Position numbers and translations under genes: made by a program. Below, in pieces: positions 1 through 8,604 of a stretch of 64,000 nt of DNA. Within the stretch, counting starts at the first letter, position 1, and every line of letters starts with the position of its first letter. The stretch is from Alkaliphilus flagellatus (GTDB taxonomy: Bacteria; Bacillota; Clostridia; Peptostreptococcales; Natronincolaceae), in contig NZ_JAHLQK010000004.1 of the NCBI RefSeq assembly GCF_018919215.1, positions 248,001-312,000 of the forward strand, written 5' to 3'. The notes below the pieces were generated by a model. It was not told the DNA's origin and searched no databases. It saw only the letters and a program-made list of their open reading frames with translations.

Positions 1-451
1 TCTCCATGGCGGCAGATATACCTGACTGGTTCATATTCTCTTCACTAGAACCAGATGTAGTAAAAACCATAACTGTCTTATCTGATAATAATCCTTTTAC
101 TGTTCCATCTTCTTGTGGAGCATAAGCAAATCCTCGACTAAACACCCGATCAATCCATCCTTTAACAATAGCAGGTTGACCTGCCCACCATACAGGATAT
201 ATAAATATAATATTTTTAGCCCACTCAATATCACTATGCTCTATTGCTATATCATCAGTTACAGTAGAATTTCTCATTCTTGCGAAATCATTCATAGTTA
301 AAATAGGATTAAAATTTAATTGATATAAATTTTTAGAAATAAATTTATATTGTTTTTCTTTAAGCTTATTTTCTATAGCTTTTAATATAGCTCCATTAAA
401 ACTATCTGGATTTGGATGGCCAAAAATAATTAGCGTATTTGTATTTTTCAT
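1..451 (-). CDS. Flavodoxin-fold NAD(P)H oxidoreductase (MdaB/KefF/YwrO-like), 3' end outside window
   Basis: Only the first 150 codons are in the window; no stop is reached before base 1. The ATG at 451 has an AGGAGG site 6 nt upstream. The N-terminus has a beta strand followed by GHPNPDSFN, the usual FMN-phosphate loop region of this family, and further on YPVWWAGQPAIVKGW, the typical segment after the second strand, then a GFAY motif. The family reduces quinones or similar acceptors with NAD(P)H in the cytoplasm. The exact substrate cannot be told. Family is fairly certain from the two motifs. Confidence 0.85.
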   Translation of the reverse strand, partial: MKNTNTLIIFGHPNPDSFNGAILKAIENKLKEKQYKFISKNLYQLNFNPILTMNDFARMRNSTVTDDIAIEHSDIEWAKNIIFIYPVWWAGQPAIVKGWIDRVFSRGFAYAPQEDGTVKGLLSDKTVMVFTTSGSSEENMNQSGISAAME

Positions 452-511
452 AAAAAACCTCCTAATTCTTATTTAGATTTAGTATGTTTCATTTTATTTA
501 AAATTACCCAT

Positions 512-539
512 AAAAAAAGATGATCTTTTTTAGATCACC
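512..539 (-). terminator. Rho-independent terminator of the CPBP protease gene
   Basis: On the minus strand GGTGATCT-AAAAA-AGATCATC forms an 8-bp stem followed by TTTTTT. It lies 20 nt after the stop codon of the 559-1518 gene. Confidence 0.8.
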
Positions 540-558
540 CTTATTTCTTTCTGTATAC

Positions 559-1518
559 TTAACCCAAAGAGATGATTTCTTTTATTTGTACTATTGCTAT
601 AATAATAAATAAAATACCTGTAAAAATTAAAGGTGTAAATTCGACTCCTTTTACTTCTACCTTTGTCTCCTCACTACATACTTTTGAATTTAATTCAACA
701 CGATCTTTTTTTATAATCTTAACAAGTTGATAAGCAATTAGCACGGTTACTGCAGAAATAACTCCAAACACAATAGTACTGCTTAACATAGCTATAGACG
801 TCGGTAGTTCCACAGCAGCTTCGCTAGCTGTATCCATCTCTGGAAGAAGCTCAGAAACTAAATTTAATATAAACCCTAAAGTAACAGCAAACCCATTATT
901 AACTATATGTCCAATCATGCCAGCAAAAATAGAGTTTGTTTCTACAACTAAATACCCAAAAACTAAACCTAGTACTATTGGACCCATTAAATTATATAAG
1001 TTAAAATGAAAAAATCCAAATAAAACTGCTGATAAAATAATTGCTCTTTTCTTTCCCATTCTTTCGTAACCAGATAAAATAAATCCTCTAAAAAATACTT
1101 CTTCGCAAATACCTGCTGATATAGATATAACAAACATAAGTATTAAATATTCACTACTACTTGTAGCAGTAGGTAATTGTGGTATGTTTAGATTTCCTAT
1201 TAGACTCATTATAGTCATTAGTAATGTATTTGCAAAAACTGCCGCTGGATAAGTTAAAATAGTGATACAAGCCACTAAGAATCCATGTTTAAAACTTATT
1301 TTATTTAGTTTAAGAGTTTCCTTTATGTTTAGTTTTTTTGCTTTGATGTAGATTATAGGCGGTAAAAGTATAATAACATATTGTGTAATTATTAATCCAC
1401 TTTGCAGACTTCTTCTTTGAACATAAGCCCCTAAGGTCCAAAACAATATAGCCCCAATAAGATATAATAGATTTGCATCTAATACCTTTAACCTTTTTTT
1501 ATTTAACATATCATTCAT
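559..1518 (-). CDS. CPBP family intramembrane glutamic endopeptidase
   Basis: A 319-residue protein with about eight hydrophobic segments. It carries the CPBP/ABI (PF02517) signatures: EEVFFRG at residues 139-145 (EExxxR), a conserved His at 171 after FGFF, and HIVNN at 204-208. This family comprises membrane-embedded proteases related to Rce1, used in Firmicutes for peptide maturation, immunity or signal processing. No bacteriocin genes lie next to it, so the substrate is unknown. A strong terminator follows and a bidirectional one separates it from hpt, so it is probably its own transcript. An acidic 30-residue loop lies between the last two helices. Confidence 0.9.
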   Translation of the reverse strand: MNDMLNKKRLKVLDANLLYLIGAILFWTLGAYVQRRSLQSGLIITQYVIILLPPIIYIKAKKLNIKETLKLNKISFKHGFLVACITILTYPAAVFANTLLMTIMSLIGNLNIPQLPTATSSSEYLILMFVISISAGICEEVFFRGFILSGYERMGKKRAIILSAVLFGFFHFNLYNLMGPIVLGLVFGYLVVETNSIFAGMIGHIVNNGFAVTLGFILNLVSELLPEMDTASEAAVELPTSIAMLSSTIVFGVISAVTVLIAYQLVKIIKKDRVELNSKVCSEETKVEVKGVEFTPLIFTGILFIIIAIVQIKEIISLG

Positions 1519-1643
1519 AATATTTTATTCTCTCCTTTATTTATTAATCTACTAATCCACCTATTTATTTTATTATATTACTAAATACTTGTACTCCATA
1601 CATTAAAACTATTTTTTTACGATTAAAACATTTATGCATAGCA

Positions 1644-1674
1644 TAAAGCACCTCTTTTTTAAGAAGTGCTTTAT
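1644..1674 (-). terminator. Hairpin between hpt and the CPBP gene
   Basis: TAAAGCACYTCTT pairs with AAGAAGTGCTTTA around a short T/A loop, just after the hpt stop. It is symmetrical enough to act in both directions; the U-tract is better read on the plus strand loop side than after the stem on the minus strand. Confidence 0.6.
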
Positions 1675-1685
1675 TTCATATTCTT

Positions 1686-2225
1686 CTATCTATCTTTATC
1701 AGTTACAACGAATACATAAGGAATATTGCGGTAATAATCTCCATAGTTTAATCCATAACCTACAACAAATTTATCTGGAATAGTAAATCCTACATAATCT
1801 GGATCAATTTCTACTTTCCTACGTTCTGGTTTGTCTAATAATACACAACATTTTACACTAACAGGATTTTTTGTTTTTAAATGGTCCATTACATATTTCA
1901 TAGTTAAGCCTGAGTCTGTAATATCATCTACTACTAGTACATGGTAATCCTCTAAATTTTCTTTTATATCATTAACAATTTTTACTGAGCCACTGCTTTC
2001 TGTTCCATGACCATAACTAGATGTTGTCATAAAGTCTATTTTAACTGGAATATCAAATTTTCTTACTAAGTCTGCCGTAAAAACAAAACTACCTCTAAGT
2101 AATGAAACAACATATAATTTTTTATCCCTATAAGCATCAGAAATTTCTTGTCCTAATTCCTTAAGTCTATTTGAAATGTCTTCTTCTGAACAAAGTACTT
2201 CCCATACCTTTTTATCTATGTCCAT
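1686..2225 (-). CDS. hpt: Hypoxanthine phosphoribosyltransferase
   Basis: Salvages hypoxanthine and guanine to IMP and GMP using PRPP in the cytoplasm. The type I PRT signature VLVVDDITDSGLT is at residues 96-108, and the flexible-loop SSYG and the C-terminal DKFVVGYGLNYGDYYRN segment match bacterial Hpt. The protein is 179 residues, the usual length. I chose the ATG at 2225 because GGAGGG lies 7 nt upstream; the reading frame is open for eight more codons but there the Shine-Dalgarno would be inside the gene. Confidence 0.95.
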   Translation of the reverse strand: MDIDKKVWEVLCSEEDISNRLKELGQEISDAYRDKKLYVVSLLRGSFVFTADLVRKFDIPVKIDFMTTSSYGHGTESSGSVKIVNDIKENLEDYHVLVVDDITDSGLTMKYVMDHLKTKNPVSVKCCVLLDKPERRKVEIDPDYVGFTIPDKFVVGYGLNYGDYYRNIPYVFVVTDKDR

Positions 2226-2368
2226 TAACTTTCCCTCCAATAAAACCATATTATTAACATTTTAATGCAAATAAAAATCCTTGTCAAATATTCCTACAAT
2301 AAGTATTAGATTTTTATATGTTAATTATTTTATAAAATTTTATTTGTTTTAACTTTAATTGATTATGC

Positions 2369-2497
2369 TTATTGTTTTTTTAGCTGGATTAATATTTCCT
2401 TAATCTCTTTTAATAAAACAATAACCTTATTTATAGAGTATTGTATAGATATTAATATAATAAATAAAATCAGGATTGGTACGATGTATTTAGTCAT
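2369..2497 (-). CDS. Small single-span membrane protein, 42 aa, unknown
   Basis: An ATG at 2497 is preceded by GGAGGTATTAAA, an excellent ribosome site. The peptide starts MTKYIVPILILFIILIS, one transmembrane helix, followed by a short amphipathic Lys/Glu-rich tail ending in LKKQ. It lies alone between ssb and hpt on the same strand. No family recognised. The strong Shine-Dalgarno and the clean helix-tail architecture argue that it is translated; there is no homology support. Confidence 0.6.
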   Translation of the reverse strand: MTKYIVPILILFIILISIQYSINKVIVLLKEIKEILIQLKKQ

Positions 2498-2583
2498 TTT
2501 AATACCTCCTTCCAAATGATTATATTATTTATTCTATTATTTGAAAAGTTTTTAATAAAAAATTCTTATTCTAATATAAAAAC

Positions 2584-2625
2584 GAAGAAGAACACACCAT
2601 CCTAAGGGATAGTGTGTTCTTCTTC
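2584..2625 (-). terminator. Terminator overlapping the ssb stop codon
   Basis: A 19-bp near-perfect stem (GAAGAAGAACACACYATCC with its complement) around a 4-nt loop, followed by GTTTTTAT on the minus strand. The TAG stop of the SSB gene lies in the loop/stem, so the last codons of the gene form the ascending arm. Confidence 0.85.
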
Positions 2626-3258
2626 ATTTTCATTAACTTTTTCCATTTTAGAAATAGAAACCTCATATGCAATTTTATTTAGAACATTTCCATCTGAGAA
2701 TTTCTTTTGATATTGCCTACTTTGTATCCGTCCCCAAATTCGAATTTGATCTCCAACATTTAACTTAGAAGAAAACCTTGCATTTCTTCCCCAAGCTATT
2801 GTTGGTATGTAGTCGGACTTATTATAAAGTCTATTTACCGCAATTAGCAGGTCTGTAATTTCCCTGCCAAAAGGTGTTTCTCTATAGACCGGAGCCTTGC
2901 AAATATATCCTTCTAAGAAAATCTCATTAGGATTCTTTAATTCTTCCTCACCTTCAAAAGGAATAATATCCCTAGCAAATATAGTTAATACTAGACGGTT
3001 ACTACCATCTATAAATTTGTTATAGGACCTTAACTGTCCCTCTATCCTAATCATATCCCCATCTTCTAAGTCTAGCCCTACCAATAACCTTTCTGATACT
3101 GTTAAAGGTAGTTGATCTACTGCATCACTTAGTCGAGGTATTTCTATATTATATGTATAAAATCCCTCTCCATAAATCTCATGACTAAACTCTTTTTCTC
3201 CAACAACCTTTCCCACTATTGTTACAACATTCGTATCCATAAGATGATCAAGTGTCAT
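2602..3258 (-). CDS. Single-stranded DNA-binding protein with two tandem OB folds
   Basis: 218 residues that read as two SSB-like OB domains: about residues 8-98 (VTIVGKVVGEKEFSHEI, IRIEGQLRSY) and 110-205 (FLEGYICKAPVYRETPFG, TDLLIAVNRLYNKSDYIP, IRIWGRIQSR). The second has the typical Ssb 'ITDLLIAVNR...YIPTIAWG' pattern. No acidic DDDIPF-type tail is present, so it is not the main replicative SSB. Such tandem proteins are common in clostridia; their role is not well defined. Start ATG follows GTGGGG. Confidence 0.8.
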   Translation of the reverse strand: MTLDHLMDTNVVTIVGKVVGEKEFSHEIYGEGFYTYNIEIPRLSDAVDQLPLTVSERLLVGLDLEDGDMIRIEGQLRSYNKFIDGSNRLVLTIFARDIIPFEGEEELKNPNEIFLEGYICKAPVYRETPFGREITDLLIAVNRLYNKSDYIPTIAWGRNARFSSKLNVGDQIRIWGRIQSRQYQKKFSDGNVLNKIAYEVSISKMEKVNENEEEHTIP

Positions 3259-3391
3259 CTTACCCCACTCTCCCTTCTATTCTTATGTTTATAATATTTT
3301 TGGACTAATCTATAAACATGTTTATTCAGAGTGGGACTAAATTATGTTTTCTTTAGTGAAAAATAATACTAAATTTTTAATGACTAAAAAA

Positions 3392-4885
3392 TTAATGGTT
3401 ATCAAAAATATTATCATATATTTTTGATTGTTGCTGAATTATATTAATACTTTCTTTTTCATTAATTAAGTCTAAAAATATACTCTTCCCCTTATCCATA
3501 GATTGTGCTCCTAACAATAAAAGTATATCATTAGGCTTTAATTCCTTAAGTATTTCTTTTATAGCATTTCTTAAAGATGCTTCATATTTAAACAAAAATA
3601 AACTATCTTTTAGTACTTCAAAATATGCTTGTCTTTCTTCGTTACTTACCCGATTAAGATTATCTACACAATCTACACTATCTGTAATAATAAGTTTTCT
3701 TACATTTAGTATTTCATACCATTGTTTTAAAACTTCAGCATTTCTACGATTAATATCTAATCCTCTATTTCCTCTAATACCATTTACAATATAAAGGTTA
3801 TTATACTGAAGAGTTTGTATGGTATGAAATACAGCTTCATAACTAGCAGGATTATGACAATAATCATCTATAACAGTATATTTATCTTTGTAGATAATTT
3901 CCATCCTTCTTGTTACAGGGGGATAACTTTTTATAGCCTTCGCTATTTTTTCAATCGGAACATCTAGTAATAAGCATGTACTAATAGCTGATAGAGCATT
4001 GTAAATATTATGATTTCCTAATAGGTTAGAGTTAATTGGATATTCAAATACTTCTATTTCTACTCCAGATAATGTTGTAATACCTCTTTGTAGACAATAG
4101 TTAAAAGATGTTAAGAAATCCGTATCGATGCTAGAAGCAGTAACCGTAGATTTGGAGCTCAATCCATAACTAATAATTAATATTTCATTATTTCCTTCCA
4201 ACATTTTTAGTCCATAATTATCATCATGATTTATTAAAGCAATTTTGCCTGCTGCTAAGCTATCAAATAATTTCTTTTTAGACTTAATATAATCAGTAAT
4301 AGTTTTATGAAAGTTTAAATGATCCTGATTAATATTTGTATGTATTGCAATATCAAATTTAACTCCATAAACTCTGTCAGTTTTTAAACCATGGGAAGAT
4401 ACTTCTAATACCGCAACCCTTATGTTTTCCTCTACCATTCTATTTAAATAGTAGTAAATATCCTCTGTAATTGGAGTAGTTAATTTTGATGGGTATTGTT
4501 TTTTACCAATTTTAATATGTAAGGTCCCTATTATGCCAACAGCGATCCCAGCTTCCTTAAGAATATGATAAATTAAATTAGTAGTTGTTGTTTTACCATT
4601 TGTACCTGTAACTCCAATAACTAATAATTTTTCTGATGGATAACCATAAAATTCGTTGCACAGTTCAGCAAGTTTTTTTCTTCCATTATTAACCTTTTTT
4701 ACGATGCAATCTTTTCTATAAATATCCTTTTCTGTATAAACAATAACCGCACCACTTTCTACCGCTTCATCAATAAATTTATTTCCATCTTTGTTTTCCC
4801 CTGTTAAAGCCACAAATACATAATCTTTTCTAACTTGTCTAGAATCCGAAGTTATTCCTTTAATTTTTATGCCATCTATCATCAT
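3392..4885 (-). CDS. Mur ligase family protein, MurE-like paralogue without the DAP-recognition motifs
   Basis: A 497-residue ATP-dependent amide ligase of the MurE group: N-terminal UDP-type domain with ITSDSRQV (11-18) and FVALTGENKDGNKFI, P-loop GTNGKTTT at 94-101, LTTPI at 135-139, EVSSHGL at 161-167, NINQDHLNFH at 184-193 and a Lys-rich KSKKKLF at 201-207. The C-terminal domain is unusual: where MurE has DNPR there is TDSVD (401-405), and where it has GKGHE there is LLGAQSMDKG (457-466). So the acid it adds is probably not meso-DAP, or it is not murein. ATG 4885 is chosen over an upstream GTG because GGGAGG lies 10 nt before it. It faces dapL divergently and lies next to a deacetylase. 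Confidence 0.75.
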   Translation of the reverse strand: MMIDGIKIKGITSDSRQVRKDYVFVALTGENKDGNKFIDEAVESGAVIVYTEKDIYRKDCIVKKVNNGRKKLAELCNEFYGYPSEKLLVIGVTGTNGKTTTTNLIYHILKEAGIAVGIIGTLHIKIGKKQYPSKLTTPITEDIYYYLNRMVEENIRVAVLEVSSHGLKTDRVYGVKFDIAIHTNINQDHLNFHKTITDYIKSKKKLFDSLAAGKIALINHDDNYGLKMLEGNNEILIISYGLSSKSTVTASSIDTDFLTSFNYCLQRGITTLSGVEIEVFEYPINSNLLGNHNIYNALSAISTCLLLDVPIEKIAKAIKSYPPVTRRMEIIYKDKYTVIDDYCHNPASYEAVFHTIQTLQYNNLYIVNGIRGNRGLDINRRNAEVLKQWYEILNVRKLIITDSVDCVDNLNRVSNEERQAYFEVLKDSLFLFKYEASLRNAIKEILKELKPNDILLLLGAQSMDKGKSIFLDLINEKESINIIQQQSKIYDNIFDNH

Positions 4886-4967
4886 TAGTGTATATCCTCC
4901 CACTATCCTAATCGGTTAGAGTTAATATTGTTTATGTTTTGTATTTCAAAGGCCAATTATACACAGT

Positions 4968-4994
4968 CAAAAAAATACCCTCGTTATACGAGGG
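4968..4994 (-). terminator. Terminator of the pdaB-like gene
   Basis: CCCTCG-TATAA-CGAGGG followed by TATTTTTTT on the minus strand, immediately after the stop codon of the deacetylase gene. Confidence 0.9.
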
Positions 4995-4997
4995 ATT

Positions 4998-5762
4998 TTA
5001 ATTATTTTGTTGTCTTCCTGTATTATCAATTGTATAATTTTCTTTATAAATTAACTCTGAGACAGGAACTATTTCATATCCCTGTTCCTGCAATTTTTCA
5101 AGAACTAGAGGTAAAAATTCACTTACATATTTAGCATTATTATGAAACAATACTATAGAACCTTTTTTTACATTTCTAGTAACTCTATCTACTACCGGTT
5201 GTACTCCCATTTCCTTCCAATCTAAAGAATCTACATCCCACTGAATTGTATGATAGTTTAGCTCTTCCGCTGTTTCAATCAATAAATTGTTATAATCACC
5301 AAAAGGTGGTCTAAAAACTACAGGATCTTTCCCAGTTATTTTTGCAATTTTATCTCCAGTAGTCTTTAATTCATTAGCTATTTGTTCCTTAGTTAACTTA
5401 GACATATGAGGATGAGTAGTTGAATGATTACCTATTTCATGTCCTCTATCATAAATTTTCTTTACCATATCTGGATATTTGTCTACCCAAAATGCTACTA
5501 AAAAGAATGTTGTTTTAACATTATACTTGTCTAATGTATCTAGTATATCATCTGTAAATTCATCACCCCATGCTGCGTCAAAGCTTATGGCTATCTTTTT
5601 ATCGTTGGTTTCTACACTATAAATAGGTAATCTCTTTTGATTTGAAAAAACCCCTATTATACCGTCCTCAGTAGTTCTCGAGTAAACCATCAATCCCCCT
5701 AAGACTAGCACAGTACATAGAAAAATTGATAGAATCCTTTTCTGTAAAATATATACCTTCAT
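4998..5762 (-). CDS. Polysaccharide deacetylase, PdaB-like (NodB homology)
   Basis: 254 residues: a signal anchor at about 8-27, then a NodB domain. Motif 1 is SFDAAWG (60-66), the form typical of the sporulation protein PdaB rather than the TFDDG of active enzymes; motif 2 is NHSTTH (H113 and H117), motif 3 RPPFGDYN (151-158), then DVDSLDW and LFHNNAK. The protein would act outside the membrane on peptidoglycan; PdaB is needed for spore cortex maintenance in Bacillus. GGGGGAG lies 7 nt before the ATG. It has its own terminator and is divergent from dapL. Confidence 0.85.
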   Translation of the reverse strand: MKVYILQKRILSIFLCTVLVLGGLMVYSRTTEDGIIGVFSNQKRLPIYSVETNDKKIAISFDAAWGDEFTDDILDTLDKYNVKTTFFLVAFWVDKYPDMVKKIYDRGHEIGNHSTTHPHMSKLTKEQIANELKTTGDKIAKITGKDPVVFRPPFGDYNNLLIETAEELNYHTIQWDVDSLDWKEMGVQPVVDRVTRNVKKGSIVLFHNNAKYVSEFLPLVLEKLQEQGYEIVPVSELIYKENYTIDNTGRQQNN

Positions 5763-5928
5763 ATTACTCCCCCTGTACTAAAGATTATATTAAAGTTTAT
5801 TCCTTATAACTTGTTTTATGCATAATTACTGTATCAAAACCAGTGTTAGGTTAATAGAATAATTGGAAGGATTCTATTTCATTAAGATAACATTTATTTA
5901 TTAATTAAAATAGTAAGGAGGAGACAGA

Positions 5929-7161
5929 ATGAGCTTTTATGCCGACAAGATTTCAGAACGTCTTGGGGGTAAAATGTTTAGTAAAAAAACAGAGGTATAT
6001 AAATTTGCAAGGATTAAAAAGGCAAAAGAAGATGCCATAAAGATGCACCCTCATCTATCTTTAATAGATCTTGGTATAGGCGAACCAGACAAACCAGCAG
6101 ATATAGGAGTTGTAAATACACTGTCATTGGAAGCTGGCAAGCCAGAAAATCGCCTATATGCGGATAATGGTATTCCCGAATTTCAAGAAGCAGCTGCCAA
6201 ATATCTAGAAAAAATCTATGGTCTAAAAAACATCAATCCTTCAACCGATATAATTCATGGAATAGGGTCTAAATCCATTTTATCAATACTACCTATGTGT
6301 TTTATTAATCATGGAGACATTACCCTCACAACAACTCCAGGTTATCCTATAATTTCAACCTATACTCGTTATCTTGGAGGTGATGTATATACCCTACCTC
6401 TATATAAAGAAAATAACTTCTATCCTAATTTTTCTACAATTCCTAAAGATATTTTAAAACGAGCTAAGCTATTATATATTAACTATCCTAATAATCCAAC
6501 TGGACAAGTCGCAACTAAAGAATTTTATAAAGAAGTAGTAGAATTTGCATATAAAAACAATATCATTGTTGTGTCTGATGCCGCCTATGCGCCTATTACC
6601 TTTGATGGATGTGACCCTTTAAGCTTTTTATCTGTTGAAGGAGCTAAAGATGTTGGAGTGGAACTTCATGGTTTATCTAAGGGATATAATATGACAGGTT
6701 GGAGATTAGCTTTTATTGTAGGTGACCCATTAGCTATTAAGGCTTATGGAACAGTAAAAGATAATACAGATTCTGGCCAGTTTAGAGCTATACAGAAAGC
6801 AGCTATTTATGCATTAAATAATAATGAAATTAGCTTAAGAAACTGTGAAAGATATTCTAGACGCCTTGATCTATTAGTTAGTGCCTTAAACGAAGTAGGA
6901 TTCTCTGCTAAAAAACCTAAAGGAACTTTCTATTGTTATGTCCCTATACCAAAAGGAACTAAATCCGGTATTATTTTTAAAACTGCGGAAGAAGTTTCAG
7001 ATTATCTAATAAGAAGTTCATTAATATCTACAGTACCTTGGGATGATGCTGGAGCCTATTTACGACTATCTGTTACATTCAATGCGAATAGCCAGGCTGA
7101 AGAGATTGAAATAATAGAAGAACTTAAGCAAAGATTATTAAAGCTTCAACTAATTTTTTAA
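5929..7161 (+). CDS. dapL: LL-diaminopimelate aminotransferase (DapL)
   Basis: A PLP-dependent fold-type I transaminase of 410 residues that converts tetrahydrodipicolinate to LL-diaminopimelate in one step. Seen: LGIGEPDKPAD (48-58), GIGSKSILS (111-119), NYPNNPTG (185-192), SDAAY with Asp217 for the pyridine nitrogen, and the Schiff-base lysine K251 in GLSKGYNMTGWR. The N-terminal ADKISERLGGKMF and LYADNGIPEF are typical of DapL rather than of aspartate transaminases. AAGGAGGAGACAGA precedes the ATG. It heads a plus-strand group with the transporter 46 nt downstream. DAP serves both lysine and cell wall synthesis. Confidence 0.9.
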   Translation: MSFYADKISERLGGKMFSKKTEVYKFARIKKAKEDAIKMHPHLSLIDLGIGEPDKPADIGVVNTLSLEAGKPENRLYADNGIPEFQEAAAKYLEKIYGLKNINPSTDIIHGIGSKSILSILPMCFINHGDITLTTTPGYPIISTYTRYLGGDVYTLPLYKENNFYPNFSTIPKDILKRAKLLYINYPNNPTGQVATKEFYKEVVEFAYKNNIIVVSDAAYAPITFDGCDPLSFLSVEGAKDVGVELHGLSKGYNMTGWRLAFIVGDPLAIKAYGTVKDNTDSGQFRAIQKAAIYALNNNEISLRNCERYSRRLDLLVSALNEVGFSAKKPKGTFYCYVPIPKGTKSGIIFKTAEEVSDYLIRSSLISTVPWDDAGAYLRLSVTFNANSQAEEIEIIEELKQRLLKLQLIF

Positions 7162-7216
7162 TTATTGTTTTATATGTAAGCCCTCCTACGTATATTTAAC
7201 CTGGGGGGTGTTTTTA

Positions 7217-8146
7217 TTGTTTGAGATTATTTCTGCTACATCTATAGGTTTAGGATTGTTTTTATTAGGTATGAGATTTCTTACAGAAGGATTAAATCGA
7301 TTTACATCTAGTAGATTTAGATATATGCTTATTAATCTAAAAATTAATCCATTATTAGGAGTTTTAATAGGCTGTATCATTACAGGGATTTTACAGTCCA
7401 GCAGCGGTATGACAGTTATCTTAGTTGGTCTTGTTCAGTCTAATCTACTCACACTTTACCAAGCTACACCAATTATTATGGGAGCCAATATAGGCACAAC
7501 TGTAACATCCCAGTTAATAGCGTTTAATATGGGTAAATACTCATTTATTCCATTTATATTGGGTATTTTAATTAATTTGACATCTAAAAATAAAAAAATT
7601 TGTTATATAGGAGAAGTATTAATAGGTTTTTCTCTTATATTTATTGGTATTGATCTATTAACTCAAGGTCTCTCACCTCTAAAAGATATATTAGCATTTC
7701 AAAAAATTTTAGAAGAGTTTGGAAAAACGCCTATATTAGGTGCTTTAATAGGCTTTTCTGCTATATCCATACTGCAAAGCAGTAGTACAGGTGTAGCAAT
7801 TCTACAAACATTAGCTAGCAATGGGTCAATATCCATGTATTCCGCTGTATCAATTATGCTTGGTATGAATGTTGGTACTTGTATAACATCTATAATATCA
7901 AGTTTATCTTTAAATAGAGCTGCTAAACAAACTGCTTTTGTCCATCTTTTTTTTAATATTATGGGTGTAGCTTTAATTTTCCCTTTTATCAATTTATTAT
8001 GTGCAATATCAGTTTCTTTATCACCACTTAATCCATCAAGACAAATCGCTAATGCTCATACAATTTTTAATATTTTTAGTACCCTAATTCTTCTTCCCTT
8101 CACAGGCATTATTGTAAGCGCAGTACAATGGATTATAAAAAAATAA
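7217..8146 (+). CDS. Na/Pi cotransporter family protein (NptA-like, no PhoU domain)
   Basis: An inverted-repeat membrane transporter of 309 residues. Both halves carry the QSSS signature: GILQSSSGMTV and ISILQSSSTGVA, each followed by a GANIGTT / GMNVGTC segment, as in the type II Na-dependent phosphate carriers. About eight membrane spans. The long PhoU-like tail of many bacterial members is missing. I take the TTG at 7217 as the start because GGGGGG ends 8 nt before it; the GTG at 7208 overlaps that site. The short gap to dapL suggests co-transcription. Confidence 0.85.
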   Translation: MFEIISATSIGLGLFLLGMRFLTEGLNRFTSSRFRYMLINLKINPLLGVLIGCIITGILQSSSGMTVILVGLVQSNLLTLYQATPIIMGANIGTTVTSQLIAFNMGKYSFIPFILGILINLTSKNKKICYIGEVLIGFSLIFIGIDLLTQGLSPLKDILAFQKILEEFGKTPILGALIGFSAISILQSSSTGVAILQTLASNGSISMYSAVSIMLGMNVGTCITSIISSLSLNRAAKQTAFVHLFFNIMGVALIFPFINLLCAISVSLSPLNPSRQIANAHTIFNIFSTLILLPFTGIIVSAVQWIIKK

Positions 8147-8248
8147 TAATTTTAATATTACCAATAATTAATACACATTTTAAAAAATTTTAAGTTAAAA
8201 CTAATTATGAATGACTTTATTCATTCTAATTACGAAAGGAGTGTATTT

Positions 8249-8425
8249 ATGTCTATTCGTAAAAGCCAATGGACAAATGTGAATGGTCACCGTGTAGAAG
8301 CTAGTTCTCGTACTTTTAGATATGATGGTCGACATTTTAACAGAGAATTTAAGCCTAAACCAGGCCAATTAGAAAATATCTATGACCATGGTAAAGAAAC
8401 GATTGTAGAATTACACTCCAAATAA
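8249..8425 (+). CDS. Conserved-looking small protein, 58 aa, unknown
   Basis: Start MSIRKSQWTNVNG with AAAGGAG 9 nt upstream. A soluble, basic, aromatic peptide rich in Arg/His (EASSRTFRYDGRHFNR) and Lys/Pro, with no membrane segment or signal. A strong terminator follows directly, so it is monocistronic or ends the dapL transcript. It sits just before a SASP gene. No family recognised; the composition would fit a nucleic-acid or spore-coat/core peptide, which is only a guess. Confidence 0.7.
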   Translation: MSIRKSQWTNVNGHRVEASSRTFRYDGRHFNREFKPKPGQLENIYDHGKETIVELHSK

Positions 8426-8433
8426 AACCTCCA

Positions 8434-8466
8434 CATAGGGTGGAAATTTATCCATCCTATGTTTTT
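8434..8466 (+). terminator. Terminator after the 58-aa gene
   Basis: CATAGGGTGGA pairs with TCCATCCTATG (11 bp, one GT wobble) around AATTTA, followed by TTTTTATTG. Confidence 0.85.
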
Positions 8467-8553
8467 ATTGAAATTTGAAGCATTGGTATAATTAATTAAT
8501 CTATGAAAAAACTTCTAACATATTCACTATCAAAAGTGGTTAAATTATATATA

Positions 8554-8571
8554 CAACATCGAAAGATGTTG
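8554..8571 (+). promoter_or_regulatory. Tetraloop hairpin in the SASP leader
   Basis: CAACATC-GAAA-GATGTTG: a perfect 7-bp stem closed by a GNRA tetraloop, 20 nt before the AGGAGGAG ribosome site of the spore protein gene. It could stabilise the mRNA; it does not cover the ribosome site. Confidence 0.5.
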
Positions 8572-8604
8572 ATAAAATATAATTCAGATGAGGAGGAGAA
8601 AATT

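Noticed and set aside
8467-8553. Sigma-G promoter of the SASP gene
   Set aside because: CATATTCA-like and GTATAA-like hexamers occur but not at 17-18 nt spacing.
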